64,000 nt of DNA from Hofstenia miamia (lineage: Eukaryota; Xenacoelomorpha; Acoela): NCBI GenBank assembly GCA_004352715.1, contig SCFE01000087.1, positions 12,002-76,001 on the forward strand, read 5' to 3'. The first letter of the stretch is position 1, and every line of letters starts with the position of its first letter. The position numbers and the translations under genes were made by a program. Below the pieces are notes generated by a model. It was not told the DNA's origin. It searched no databases and saw only the letters and a list, made by a program, of their open reading frames with translations. Positions 51,687 through 61,449 of the stretch are shown one piece after another.

Positions 51687-54600
51687 GCAATTACATAAAT
51701 TTGGCAAAATCAATAAGCAAAATTGCAAGTAAATATGTACCCATGTGTTTGCATTTGTGTCGTGGGGATCTCTACAAAATTTTTCACTGGTTACTTCTAG
51801 TAAATATGAACATTTTGGTGTTCATTTGTGAAACACATTACATTAATGGAAGCAGATCATAATATGTTTATATAAAATCGGGATGATACTTGTGTTTTAA
51901 AATTTGGCGTAAAATATGTTTTTCGACAAAGTTGTTTTTTTCCAACATTTACAGTAAATTGGTCAAACAAAAATACAATAATTACACTTGTATTTGTCTG
52001 ATTTGTTACTAAATTAGATATTGTCGAAAAACCGTGCCGTGCCTAATAATATTATTGAAAAACCATGCCTGGCCGTGCCTCCAAAAACCAGGCACGGTTG
52101 CAGCTCTGATGTAGTCTAATTTGAAATTCAAACATATTTTGTATCATATTTAGATATGAAAATCAACTGGAAGGCTTACGAAATCAGAGTTTTAACATGG
52201 AACAGACTAATTTTGTTACACAAAACCTTAAAGATACTCAAACTTCCGTGCGTGGTTTTTATATTTATTTACTAATACTGTTTAAAGGACCTACTTACTC
52301 TTTCCGTTTAGATTCAAGCTATGAAGACAGGCTTAAAACAAATGAAAAAAGAATATAAGAAAGTCAACATTGATAAAATTGAGGTATGCTAAATGTCTAA
52401 AATTTGCTTAATAAAAACTTGAATTTATTACCTTTTTACTTTTGACGGTTGCAGTTCAAATGGATTGTTTCATACATTATCAAGTATGGTTTTGCATATT
52501 ATATTGATTACTTTTCGGTTAAATGAAACGTAGTCTTGCAAACTTTACTTCTTTAACTTCACTATCATTACGCATGGCAAGGTACATTTTGCCCTTTCAT
52601 CCTCCTAAATACACTACCTAATTTAAGTGAGGCAGCCAAAACAACTGATTGGATAAAATACTGTGATACCATTGGTTGTCTATTGGATTTCCTCCAACAT
52701 TTCATCTCAAGTTTGACTGATTTCAGACTGAGTAAGATGTTTGTGATAAATTAAGAAGGAAGTTGGGTGTCTGTAACACCCAAAGTTTAAAAACTATAAT
52801 GCTCAAGATTGTGTGTATCATTGCATTTTTTAATATTCTAATTGGAACACACTCTATTGCCCTTTTAAAATTCAGTCCTGTGTCCATCATAGTATCAAAC
52901 AAAAAAATGTTGTCATCAGATGGGGCTCTATAATGAAATGAGATGCTATATTTCATTCTATATAATCGTCATCATCTTATACAATTGTGGTTTCATTGTT
53001 TTTAAATATATGCATCTAGAAGCATAATAAAAAGTAAAATTACATTCAGTAATGTCAAGGAAAGGAGATTATATTGTTCAGTAACATATACTTGGATATT
53101 GAATTTTTTTACAAACATCAAACTTTACTTAGGATATGCATGATGATCTTTCAGACATGATGGAGCAAGCAAATGAGATTCAAGAAATAATGGGTCGACA
53201 ATATGGAATGCCTGAGATAGATGAAGATGACCTTGAAGCTGGTATAAATTTTTACATTCAATTCTTATTGGCTCTTTTGAAATATATTTTGAAAGTTTAT
53301 TGATGCTTGACTGTGGTAATTTAAGTCATAACCTTGCTATTTATGTAGGGATGATTTAAAATTCACATAAAAAGCATCGGGTGTGAGCAATGAATTATTA
53401 CTATGGCATTTTCAATTTGCAAGCAAATTGAAATCAATGTTGAGATTCGCCTCGGTGAATCTTTTAAATGTTGTTTTTACTCTTTTGATTACTTGATCCT
53501 TGTTTCTGGGCCTTGCCACTTTAAAGCACATATTGCAATGCATTTCTACAATACTCAATCGGTTTAAGTCTATTGATGTGCACGGTGAAATTTGAAAATC
53601 CTCACTACATGTTTAATTCCTGCAACTTATTTTTACAATATGCAATGCGACTGTTCAGAATTTAAGAATGTTTGGAGTGGTGATTTCTTTCCAGAAATTG
53701 TTTTCTTCAGCTTTGAAAGTCTTGTAACAACTATGTTTTTTAAGTGTGCAATTCTTAATTAGCAATCTTTCGTGAGTCATCCAGCCTGATTGGTACCGTG
53801 ACATATCTTGCACAATTATTAATGATTATATTAAGCTTTCATATTTATCATCGTTTTCATAAAAATTTGTCATTAATAAATCATTGATGCGTATTTCTAA
53901 AAAAAATCTAGAAACTCAATTTTACTAATCAAACTGAAAATTGTTTTCAGAAGAGATTTAATGTTGACACTCGAACAATATTTTCTCTTGCTGGTTGCAG
54001 ATTTGTTATATTGCTTATCAAGCAACATGTATGAATTGGTTATTCGTACATAATTACTTTAAAAAAAGAAAAATAACTCTCACAATATATGTAAGCAAAC
54101 AAAGGAATAACACAATTAAAAATTTTGGTTACCAATTGCTCAAAAAGTGTTCTTGACGTTGTTTCAGTCCTTAAGTGTATTAAGAAGGGCGTCTTGAAAT
54201 GTTTGGAACTGCTTTGATGAACACCCAAAAATTCAAAATTGCTCCTCTTCGTGTTTCGAACTACCTAGGAATATATATATANNNNNNNNNNNNNNNNNNN
54301 NNNNNNNNNNNNNNNNNNNNNNNNNNNNNNNNNNNNNNNNNNNNNNNNNNNNNNNNNNNNNNNNNNNNNNNNNNNNNNNNNNNNNNNNNNNNNNNNNNNN
54401 NNNNNNNNNNNNNNNNNNNNNNNNNNNNNNNNNNNNNNNNNNNNNNNNNNNNNNNNNNNNNNNNNNNNNNNNNNNNNNNNNNNNNNNNNNNNNNNNNNNN
54501 NNNNNNNNNNNNNNNNNNNNNNNNNNNNNNNNNNNNNNNNNNNNNNNNNNNNNNNNNNNNNNNNNNNNNNNNNNNNNNNNNNNNNNNNNNNNNNNNNNNN

Positions 54601-57049
54601 NNNNNNNNNNNNNNNNNNNNNNNNNNNNNNNNNNNNNNNNNNNNNNNNNNNNNNNNNNNNNNNNNNNNNNNNNNNNNNNNNNNNNNNNNNNNNNNNNNNN
54701 NNNNNNNNNNNNNNNNNNNNNNNNNNNNNNNNNNNNNNNNNNNNNNNNNNNNNNNNNNNNNNNNNNNNNNNNNNNNNNNNNNNNNNNNNNNNNNNNNNNN
54801 NNNNNNNNNNNNNNNNNNNNNNNNNNNNNNNNNNNNNNNNNNNNNNNNNNNNNNNNNNNNNNNNNNNNNNNNNNNNNNNNNNNNNNNNNNNNNNNNNNNN
54901 NNNNNNNNNNNNNNNNNNNNNNNNNNNNNNNNNNNNNNNNNNNNNNNNNNNNNNNNNNNNNNNNNNNNNNNNNNNNNNNNNNNNNNNNNNNNNNNNNNNN
55001 NNNNNNNNNNNNNNNNNNNNNNNNNNNNNNNNNNNNNNNNNNNNNNNNNNNNNNNNNNNNNNNNNNNNNNNNNNNNNNNNNNNNNNNNNNNNNNNNNNNN
55101 NNNNNNNNNNNNNNNNNNNNNNNNNNNNNNNNNNNNNNNNNNNNNNNNNNNNNNNNNNNNNNNNNNNNNNNNNNNNNNNNNNNNNNNNNNNNNNNNNNNN
55201 NNNNNNNNNNNNNNNNNNNNNNNNNNNNNNNNNNNNNNNNNNTCAAAAAACCGAATACTTCAAAAAAGGTAAGATCTCTCTATATGTCCCTAAATGAACT
55301 TGCAAAGAAAGAATCTCTTTATGTTTCATAGTTTGATAAGGGTAATGGGATTTTGGTAACTGATAAAAGTAAGTATTTTGAAAAAATGAATGAAATTCTT
55401 AAAGATAATTCTAAGTTTGTAAAGGTCAATGACTAAAAGATTAAAAAAGAACATTTTGATCCATAAAGAAGAAAAATTTAACAAACAATTATTTAAAATG
55501 GTTAATGATAATGAATTACCACCTAAACTATATAAGCTATTTCACAGTTCAGGATGTCAACCGAGCCGATTGTATGGTCTACCTAAAATTCATAAAAGTA
55601 ACAAAGGTCCACCATTTAGACCCATTTTGTCAATGATTAACTCAAATACCTATAAATTTTCAAAGTGGCTTGATGAACTTCTTAAAAATATATTCCAACA
55701 AAATCTGAATGATACATTTGATTTCTTAGACAAACTTAAAGATTTTGAAGAAAACAAAAGAAAAAGAAAATTTATTTGAAGCTTTAATGTGAAGTCGTTA
55801 TTTACAAACAATCCGGTGAAAAAAACAATAGACCATATCATAAGTATAGCATATATACTTTATGCTTTTTGCTTTAACTATTTTCGCTATTTTATATGGG
55901 TGTCCTTTTTGTAGCTTTTGCAACTAATTATATACACTGAAGAGCATTTTGACACTTTTACCTCTAGTTTGTCCTTTATTTTAAACACCTTAACCTTTTT
56001 CGCCATGTGATTCAAAAAATGATTATATTCGCCATTTTATAAATTCAGATGAAAAACAAATTTTCTTTAAAAATTCAAAAGAAAAGGGTATATATTATTG
56101 AAAAAGTATTAGAAATATCATGTAGAAGTTTGTGGTTTAATCAAAATAATATTAGCCAATAGATAACAAAAAATATACAAAATCAAAATGTTTTCGCTTT
56201 ATGTTCTAATGGTTCGATAAGAAGCTCGAATAGAACTGATTACAAGAAGAACTTTAGATTACACCTTTTTAATATCAAAATCTGTAGTTTCCAGATGGGG
56301 AGCATTTATTAAAAGCTTCACGACATTGAACTTCTTTGGGCGAGTGTATACGTGAGAAAACTCTGCCATAACAGCTAACTGCAAATCAGTATAATGCTTT
56401 TATGTAGAGTTCATGCTGAGGAGCAGTTAAGTTCTTTTCGAAACTTTTGGTGCTGAGGCGCTTTCATTCTAGTTTCTTTCCACATCTGAATCTTGATAAT
56501 TCGAATTGTTCTCCTATTCTTACTTCGTTTCCTAGAATTTTTTTGGAAGTCATCTTTGACCCATTTTCCAAAATACTTTTCAATAAAAAAGTAACACTCA
56601 TTTTGTCTTATACATATACACCTGTCATCTGAACTATATTTATTGCACGACCGTCACTCGATTTGCTAATGTAGGAATTTCTCATCGATTGTTTCACAGT
56701 TGCGACGTATTATTTACGTTTCAGGTGATTAACTAGCTTACAATTGGTGAACCAGTCGTCACCTGTTATGTTGGTGCCCAAATCAATATATGATTAAACA
56801 ATCTTCAGTGTCAGCTTCTTTGAGTGACTAAATCCAGTATTTTTTTTTTCGTTCAGTGTTTGTACACCATTGTATACCAACCCATTCATGTTTGAAATGT
56901 CTACCAGTCATATTATTTTCATGCCGTACTTGCAAGGTTTTATTGGGAAATGGTTATATATATATATATATATATANNNNNNNNNNNNNNNNNNNNNNNN
57001 NNNNNNNNNNNNNNNNNNNNNNNNNNNNNNNNNNNNNNNNNNGAAATGG

Positions 57050-57084
<35 letters not shown>

Positions 57085-58617
57085 GAATTTCACTCTATCG
57101 TGAAATTCCAGTAAATGTTTGTTGATTTTAACGGTTTATTATTGCCTATATAAAATGTTGTGTAATGGCATTTCGCACTTAACGTACAGGTGCAAATGGA
57201 TATCCTGGATCGTGCCTTCTATTATCAAAACTAATGAATTGAGATGCATTTGAAATTCTGTAACGACATGGTACAGTGAATAGCAGTAATACAACTTCTC
57301 TCAGGAAATGTCATTTTGTTATCAATGTAGTGTAATTTCTTTGACTCAAGTGAATGAATCCCTAGAAAGGTGAGGGTCTTAGACTTATTTGTTTATCAAA
57401 CTGTGAATTCAGCCACACGTTATCTGTCGTATAGCTTCTTAGTGTTTCTCGCAATTTCTAGTGCTACTAGATGAATTTCATGAAAGAATGAAGACCGTCC
57501 ATGAACCCTGGATGATGACGAAGGATATTTTGCAAGGGTTGAAGAACTCTTCCATCTTGCATAACACGCCATTCTCTGCTATTCACCTGTAACAAATCTT
57601 CGCAGTCTTCGTCATTATGTGACACGTTTGCTATTTGTTCTAGATTAGAAATTGCATTTTCAGTGATTTATTAATCAGAATACTCACTAATTGCAGCTTC
57701 TGTATTATCTTTGGTGGAAATATGTGCGGAATAGTACAACGTGGCAAGTGCTATCTGTGGTACTCTTCGTTGCCAGTCATGCCGTGCAATTTTTCTAAAC
57801 GTAGCTTCTAGTAACTCTGTTATGCGACTGCAGTTAGTTTGCAGTTTTGAGATTTATTTATATGCAAATGCATTATACAAGATGTTGTCTCCGTACATGT
57901 CCTGATATACTTGTTATTGATATTTCATTGCTTCATCAATAAACCAAACTCAACAGGTAGCTACGAATGTCGATAACTAATTTTTACGTAAGCTTAGTAC
58001 ACGCATACCCATCAAAAAGATCCATTTAAATATAGTAAGGGAAATGTAACTCGAATAATTGTTTCTCAGAATATTATGCTGTACTCAATAATAAAAATAA
58101 CGAAAAATGATCATTGAAGTTATACGTGTGGAGATTAAAAGATGAAAAATTATTACGGGTATACTGAGTATGGAGTTTAACCGTTAAGACAACCTGTTGC
58201 TATCTGGAAGTCGTAAATTTTAAACGCACGCAAACTCTTTAAATCAAAGTTTGCTTACACAACTTATTAAGACAATCGCAATAGATTTTCTTGAAGAAAT
58301 GAAACCATGCGGTTTTGTTTTCATGTGTTACAGAATTTTTGTGTATTTACTATTAGTGTAATATTTTTGTTTGTTGCAATAAATATAATTATTCTATTCT
58401 CTTAATTTCTATTTTTTATTTAGTTTTTTATCGAATTTAGGTTTAGAAAAATAATTTCTCTTTAGAACTTGACATGTTAGGGGATGAATTAGCATTAGAT
58501 ACTGATGCGTCATACCTTGATCAAGCCATATCAGCCCCGTCAGAGCCAGTTGGAACTGCTACTAACAAGGATGGTGTTCAGGTTGATGAATTTGGCCTGC
58601 CCCAAGTGGCAAATTGA
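41065..58617 (+). CDS. CHMP5: CHMP5, ESCRT-III charged multivesicular body protein 5
   Basis: CHMP5 is a regulatory ESCRT-III subunit. In known orthologues it acts on endosomes in multivesicular body formation and binds LIP5/VTA1, which stimulates the VPS4 ATPase. Joining seven exons (41065-41127, 47004-47108, 47154-47200, 52154-52247, 52312-52383, 53133-53241, 58466-58617) gives 213 residues, close to the human protein (219). All introns are GT-AG and phases agree. The N-terminus reads [10 protein letters not shown], then a basic helical core ([30 protein letters not shown]), an acidic C-terminal half ([24 protein letters not shown]) and the end [11 protein letters not shown]. The Pro-rich stretch after the N-terminal basic helix of vertebrate CHMP5 is reduced. 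There is no stop or frameshift, so it is likely functional. Confidence 0.97.
41556..43611 (-). mobile_element. pogo/Tigger-type DNA transposon, 2056 bp
   Basis: The ends GGGTAAACTGGGGTAAAATG and its near-perfect inverted complement (CATTTTACCCCAGCTTACCC) lie next to TA on each side (41554-41555, 43612-43613), the Tc/mariner/pogo target duplication. Copies of the core GGGGTAAA-TGAACTA also occur inside the left end (inverted at 41742-41757, variant at 41765-41779, direct at 41819-41835) and beside the right end (43571-43586). It sits in CHMP5 intron 1, in antisense orientation. Confidence 0.9.
42112..43308 (-). pseudogene. pogo-type DDE_1 transposase with C-terminal zinc finger
   Basis: The frame runs about 398 codons with a single in-frame TAG (42469-42471). 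[29 protein letters not shown] and [17 protein letters not shown] are hallmarks of the DDE_1 (jerky/Tigger) catalytic domain and contain the second and third acidic positions. [11 protein letters not shown] closes the domain. After a Ser/Glu-rich linker comes a Cys-rich finger, [30 protein letters not shown]-like with the usual His replaced. The N-terminal helix-turn-helix and the first catalytic Asp are absent, probably by internal deletion. It is inactive alone. Confidence 0.88.
44269..44311. repeat. (TA)n microsatellite in CHMP5 intron 1
   Basis: Pure TA repeat of 43 bp. The stretches 43614-44268 and 44312-45349 are intronic, and I see no element in them. Confidence 0.95.
45379..46122 (+). 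mobile_element. mariner deletion derivative with 200-bp inverted repeats
   Basis: The segment 45379-45575 is the inverted complement of 45923-46122 with few mismatches. It starts TTGCTGCGTTCAATAAG. Between the arms about 350 bp code for the C-terminal part of a mariner transposase. TA microsatellites lie on both sides, so the insertion was in a TA run and the target duplication cannot be read. It is in CHMP5 intron 1. Confidence 0.85.
45590..45840 (+). pseudogene. mariner transposase, C-terminal remnant
   Basis: One frame gives [19 protein letters not shown], then [15 protein letters not shown], the mariner block that carries the third catalytic Asp, then [17 protein letters not shown] stop follows KLKEH. 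The N-terminal DNA-binding and first catalytic parts are deleted. Confidence 0.87.
46121..46278. repeat. TA/TG microsatellite with an 81-N gap
   Basis: TA repeats on both sides of N46152-46232, then TGTGTG to 46278. From 46279 to 47003 is plain intron. Confidence 0.95.
47004..47108 (+). CDS. CHMP5: CHMP5 exon 2
   Basis: Residues 22-56. It begins after TATTTAG with [11 protein letters not shown] and ends with KMREGPAK before GTAATT. Confidence 0.97.
47154..47200 (+). CDS. CHMP5: CHMP5 exon 3
   Basis: Residues 57-72 in part: [15 protein letters not shown] plus two bases. The intron before it is only 45 bp. The donor is GTAAGT. Confidence 0.96.
48060..49400 (-). pseudogene. Probable LINE-like ORF remnant with RT pieces
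   Basis: On the minus strand, patchy frames read in order: a part I cannot place ([26 protein letters not shown], then [14 protein letters not shown] and [12 protein letters not shown]), then [36 protein letters not shown] and [19 protein letters not shown]. The last three resemble the start of LINE RT domains (S-P-G-P-D-G-I-P, then F-P, then Y-R-P-I-S with V-L-E-R). Stops and frameshifts are frequent. It lies antisense in CHMP5 intron 3. The first half could belong to another element. Confidence 0.5.
50439..52108 (+). mobile_element. hAT DNA transposon remnant, 1670 bp
   Basis: A perfect 8-bp target duplication, ATGTAGTC, is found at 50431-50438 and 52109-52116. The ends are inverted: CAGATCTGCAACCGTGCC at the left and GGCACGGTTGCAGCTCTG at the right. 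CCGTGCC motifs repeat near both ends. It lies in CHMP5 intron 3, ending 45 bp before exon 4, in sense orientation. Confidence 0.93.
51320..51665 (+). pseudogene. hAT transposase, C-terminal dimerisation domain
   Basis: An open frame reads [12 protein letters not shown], then [20 protein letters not shown], followed by [10 protein letters not shown] and [12 protein letters not shown]. This is the hATC signature (a W near the start, then P-x-S-S-A-x-x-E-R-x-F-S). The BED finger and the RNase H-like catalytic core are not recognisable, so the element is a deleted or decayed copy. The frame ends in a TA microsatellite (51660-51686). Confidence 0.9.
52154..52247 (+). CDS. CHMP5: CHMP5 exon 4
   Basis: One base completes the Gln codon, then [17 protein letters not shown] to KDTQTS. 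The donor is GTGCGT. A hAT transposon ends 45 bp upstream of the exon. Confidence 0.96.
52312..52383 (+). CDS. CHMP5: CHMP5 exon 5
   Basis: Twenty-four codons, [17 protein letters not shown] to DKIE. The intron before it is 64 bp. Confidence 0.96.
53133..53241 (+). CDS. CHMP5: CHMP5 exon 6
   Basis: [18 protein letters not shown] to DEDDLEA plus one base. Acceptor ACTTAG, donor GTATAA. Confidence 0.97.
54282..55242. other. Assembly gap (961 N) in CHMP5 intron 6
   Basis: It begins after a TA run and directly precedes the Penelope-like RT fragment, whose N-terminal part is probably hidden in it. From 53242 to 54281 the intron shows nothing recognised. Confidence 0.99.
55243..55853 (+). pseudogene. 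Penelope-like element reverse transcriptase, partial
   Basis: The plus strand reads [16 protein letters not shown] (family motif K-A-D-K-G-N), then after a stop [26 protein letters not shown] (the Penelope hallmark G-L-P-K-I-H-K), [14 protein letters not shown] and SKWLDELL. It continues with [17 protein letters not shown], matching the S-F-D-V-x-S-L-F-T-N-V-P block that carries a catalytic Asp, here Asn. Two stops or frame changes break it. The downstream RT active site and GIY-YIG endonuclease are missing. It is in CHMP5 intron 6. Confidence 0.9.
56090..57720 (-). pseudogene. Decayed piggyBac transposase
   Basis: On the minus strand, pieces in family order include [12 protein letters not shown] (about 57540), [16 protein letters not shown] (about 57200), [14 protein letters not shown] (about 56900) and [13 protein letters not shown] followed by [10 protein letters not shown] (about 56720-56780). 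The latter two match the piggyBac R-x-x-K-W/Y-G-I-K and Y-L-G-T-N-R-N-I-T-x-D-N-W-F-T-S blocks around the catalytic Asp residues. Many stops occur and a 66-N gap interrupts it. No TTAA-flanked ends were found. It is an old copy in CHMP5 intron 6, antisense to the gene. Confidence 0.8.
56955..57080. repeat. TA microsatellite with 66-N gap and duplicated flank
   Basis: GAAATGGTTATATATA stands both before and after N56977-57042, so the same locus was probably represented twice. Confidence 0.8.
57721..58465. other. Rest of CHMP5 intron 6
   Basis: No element recognised; ends in the acceptor CTCTTTAG. Confidence 0.6.
58466..58617 (+). CDS. CHMP5: CHMP5 exon 7 and stop
   Basis: Two bases complete the Glu codon, then [11 protein letters not shown], an acidic/hydrophobic helix, and the conserved end [11 protein letters not shown], followed by TGA. 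Confidence 0.97.
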
Positions 58618-58695
58618 ATTTTATATTTTGAATTTGTAGTTGTAGCATATCCACTCATTGTACATTTGAAAATAATTATGACTGGTTTATACATT

Positions 58696-58701
58696 AATAA
58701 A
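58696..58701 (+). terminator. CHMP5 polyadenylation signal
   Basis: AATAAA about 80 bp after the stop codon. It implies a short 3' UTR. Confidence 0.75.
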
Positions 58702-60278
58702 ATTTAATTTACTTACAACTTTCAAAATAGAATTGAAACATTCATTAAATAGAAATAATCTTCACTGCAGATAGATGCATTTGCTAAATACTTGAGTTGA
58801 TTTTAGTTCAAATTTGTCAGTTGCGTATACATCTCACTTTCTCTTTGAGTCGTTTCTGTTAGTCACATTTAATTTACCAAACTTAGCGTTTTTTCTTTAA
58901 TATTTAATTTTAAATAGTTGATACATTCATTTTGTAAACACTATTTTAAAATACATGTTTATAAAGTTGAGTTTAATTTTGAATTTTTAGCTTATTATTT
59001 CATGAGTTTTGAACATCACTTATTTGTTTGAACTCCTTAAACAAATTCTTGAATTAGAATTATCTTAATATGTAGAATAACAAAATGTGTATAAACAGCA
59101 AAAAGAGCAGAAACAATATTAAAAAAACGGCAGAAAATAGAGGAATTTTAATGAACCCCTTTTATGCCAACATTTAGAAAAACAGTTTGCAATTCATTCA
59201 GCGTTTGATGTATTCACTGATCATGCTGACCACAAATAGAACATTGAATACCGAGTAATCCAGGAAAACATATTATATATATATATATACGTTTTAGGAG
59301 AATAAATAATATCAAGTTTCTTGAATTTTTCAATCATTGTGTTGACAAATGATCTTTTTTCAGTCACAGGTAAGTCTGTTTGCATGAGGAAGTTGAAAGT
59401 ACACTTAGAATAGCATTAAGCCATACTGACTTTCTCTAATGAATGTGGGCAGAAACATTTCACATTTGCAAACTGTCATTTTGAGGTCCATTGAGGATGC
59501 CTATTTTGACTTTCACGTCTGACAATCTTATAAATAAATTGGGAAGAGTGCGTTTTAGCATTCTAATATTTTATTCCCTTTAAAATTGGTTAAGAAACAT
59601 CAAATTTTATTTTCGATGTAGGCAAAGTAACATGCTCAACATTAAATTTCCCCATTCAATTGGAGTGCATTTTGTTTTTGTGACGGTGAAAATTAGAAAA
59701 AAGTTTTTAGCTCTTTCGTTGAATTTGTTTGAGAATTCTGGGATCTTTGTGAAATTTTGTATTGAAGTAATTTCGCAATTTTATAAAACTTATTGGCCGT
59801 TTCTATTTGAAATAACTGTTTATTTGTTTTACAAATATTAATGGCCCATTTATATAGAGTTTCAAGTTTTTTTAATAGTTCTTCCCGTATCTTTGAAAAT
59901 AAAACACTACTCTAATTACAATGGCTAATTATAGGGGACATTTTTTATGACCGGGAATATTGTGTCGTAAATATGTTATAGTTTTTTGGTTAGGGTATAT
60001 TTTGTAATATTTTTACGTTAGGGAATTTTTTGGTAATATTTTCTGACTTTCGAGCTTACGTAACATATTTTCGTAGCGTGGTTTTCTGTGCCTAGTCTCT
60101 TGTTAGTTGAAGCGTGTGCATTCACGGCTTATCCAACGCAACGACAGTGTTATGTAACCTTCACACCTTTTAGTGCCTTCCAGGCAGACTGGCGCCGCGG
60201 CTAACTTTTACAAGTGTATACACAAAACACTCGCCTTTTGGATCTTAATAAATGTAAAATTAAATACATAAATATTAG
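58702..60278. other. Intergenic stretch downstream of CHMP5
   Basis: AT-rich sequence with a TA run near 59275-59289. A small GC-rich patch (GGCGCCGCGG) lies near 60190. No gene is recognised. Confidence 0.6.
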
Positions 60279-60536
60279 AGTAGTAGAAGAGGGCAGAAGT
60301 TCGTGCCACTTTTTTCTGATTGGTCGAGAGGTGGGCAGAAGTCTGTTACACTTTTTGCTGATTGGTTGAGAGGGGTGGCCTTTGACCCGAGGCGTCGTGG
60401 ATATTGGCGGGGGGTGTTTTACTGACGTCATNAAGGCCACCCCTCTCATCCAATCAGCAAAAAGTGTAACAGACTTCTGCCCACCTCTCGACCAATCAGA
60501 AAAAAGTGGCACGAACTTCTGCCCTCTTCTACTACT
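60279..60536. mobile_element. Fold-back element, 258 bp, 6-bp target duplication
   Basis: Arms 60279-60381 and 60434-60536 are 103-bp inverted repeats with one mismatch seen. The ends read AGTAGTAGAAGAGGG. TATTAG stands directly outside both ends (60273-60278 and 60537-60542), a 6-bp target duplication. The spacer contains TGACGTCA (60423-60430) and a single N (60432). Each arm has two ATTGG/CCAAT motifs. Long inverted repeats that start with AG and a 3-bp repeat, with 6-bp duplications, are known for Polinton/Maverick elements. I infer a link, not proven by coding sequence. Confidence 0.75.
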
Positions 60537-60851
60537 TATTAGGTTTCAAACTATTTCAAATAATTATGATAAATTTTATGATCTATTAAACGATTTCGAT
60601 TTAAACTATTGTTGGAATTACAGAAATATTTAAAACCAAAAGTAAGAACAGATGTTTATTGTAAGAATTCAAAGTACAAAAGTTTATGGATTAGAAAAAA
60701 GATACATGGATATACCAAGCTTAAGGACATTAACAAAAATATCTACTACAATTTTACTAATTGGTGATTACAATCAAAATTATCTAAATATTCATGCTAT
60801 GATATATATCTATAATATGAAACCAATTAATACAGTACTTCAACACATATT

Positions 60852-60870
60852 AAGATAAGATAAGATAAGA
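60852..60870. repeat. (AAGAT)n short repeat
   Basis: Four tandem pentamers. From 60537 to 61039 there is no other recognised feature. Confidence 0.8.
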
Positions 60871-61039
60871 GATTCTATATTCAGATAAATGTTTACAATT
60901 CAATAACTGATAATTTATCTGAATAGCGTCATAAATTACAAAAAAGTAACCAATCTACAAATTAACATACATTACAAAAAGTAACAATTCTTACAGGCTA
61001 TGGATGAATTACTTTATATTGCTATTTTAATGAGTTATC

Positions 61040-61445
61040 GTATAGTCATTGTTGTAAAATTTAAATCCTAACCATGATGTACCTAAAGTATATTTTTGCT
61101 TAAGGAAGATTTTTAAACGCTTTTTAAAAGGTTTCAATTTTTCAATGCTTTTAATTTCTTTAGGTAGCGAATTCCAGGTTCGAATTGCGACATTAATGAA
61201 AGATTTCTACAAAACTTTTTTCTTATACTTAACACATGTAAAAATTTTAGATCTTGAATTCTGTTTATGCGCAAATCCCGGGAATTCAATTGAATTATAA
61301 GGCGGTAGATTTTTTACTAGTTTGAAAAATGTTAGCAAGGTATTTAAAATGACGAGTTGTTTTGGAAAGAGAATTGACCTAGAAATGTAATGTTTAGTTT
61401 TCGATGAATTTTTTGCTGAGATATTCAGTGCCCATTTTAATTGAA
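61040..61445 (-). pseudogene. LINE ORF2 C-terminal remnant
   Basis: The minus strand reads HYISRSILFPKQLV, LVKNLPPYNSIEFPGF, KIFTCVKYKKK, then VAIRTWNSLPKEIKSI and LKPFKKRLKIFL. The R-x-W-N-S-L-P-x-E-I block and the following K-K-L-K motif are the typical end of ORF2 in APE-type LINEs. One stop lies between. It converges with the plus-strand LINE that begins at about 61450. Confidence 0.8.
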
Positions 61446-61449
61446 TGTC

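Noticed and set aside
60279-60536. Fold-back as a pure assembly artefact at N60432
   Set aside because: The TATTAG repeat directly outside both arms is expected for a true insertion and not for a chimeric join, though missing internal sequence remains possible.
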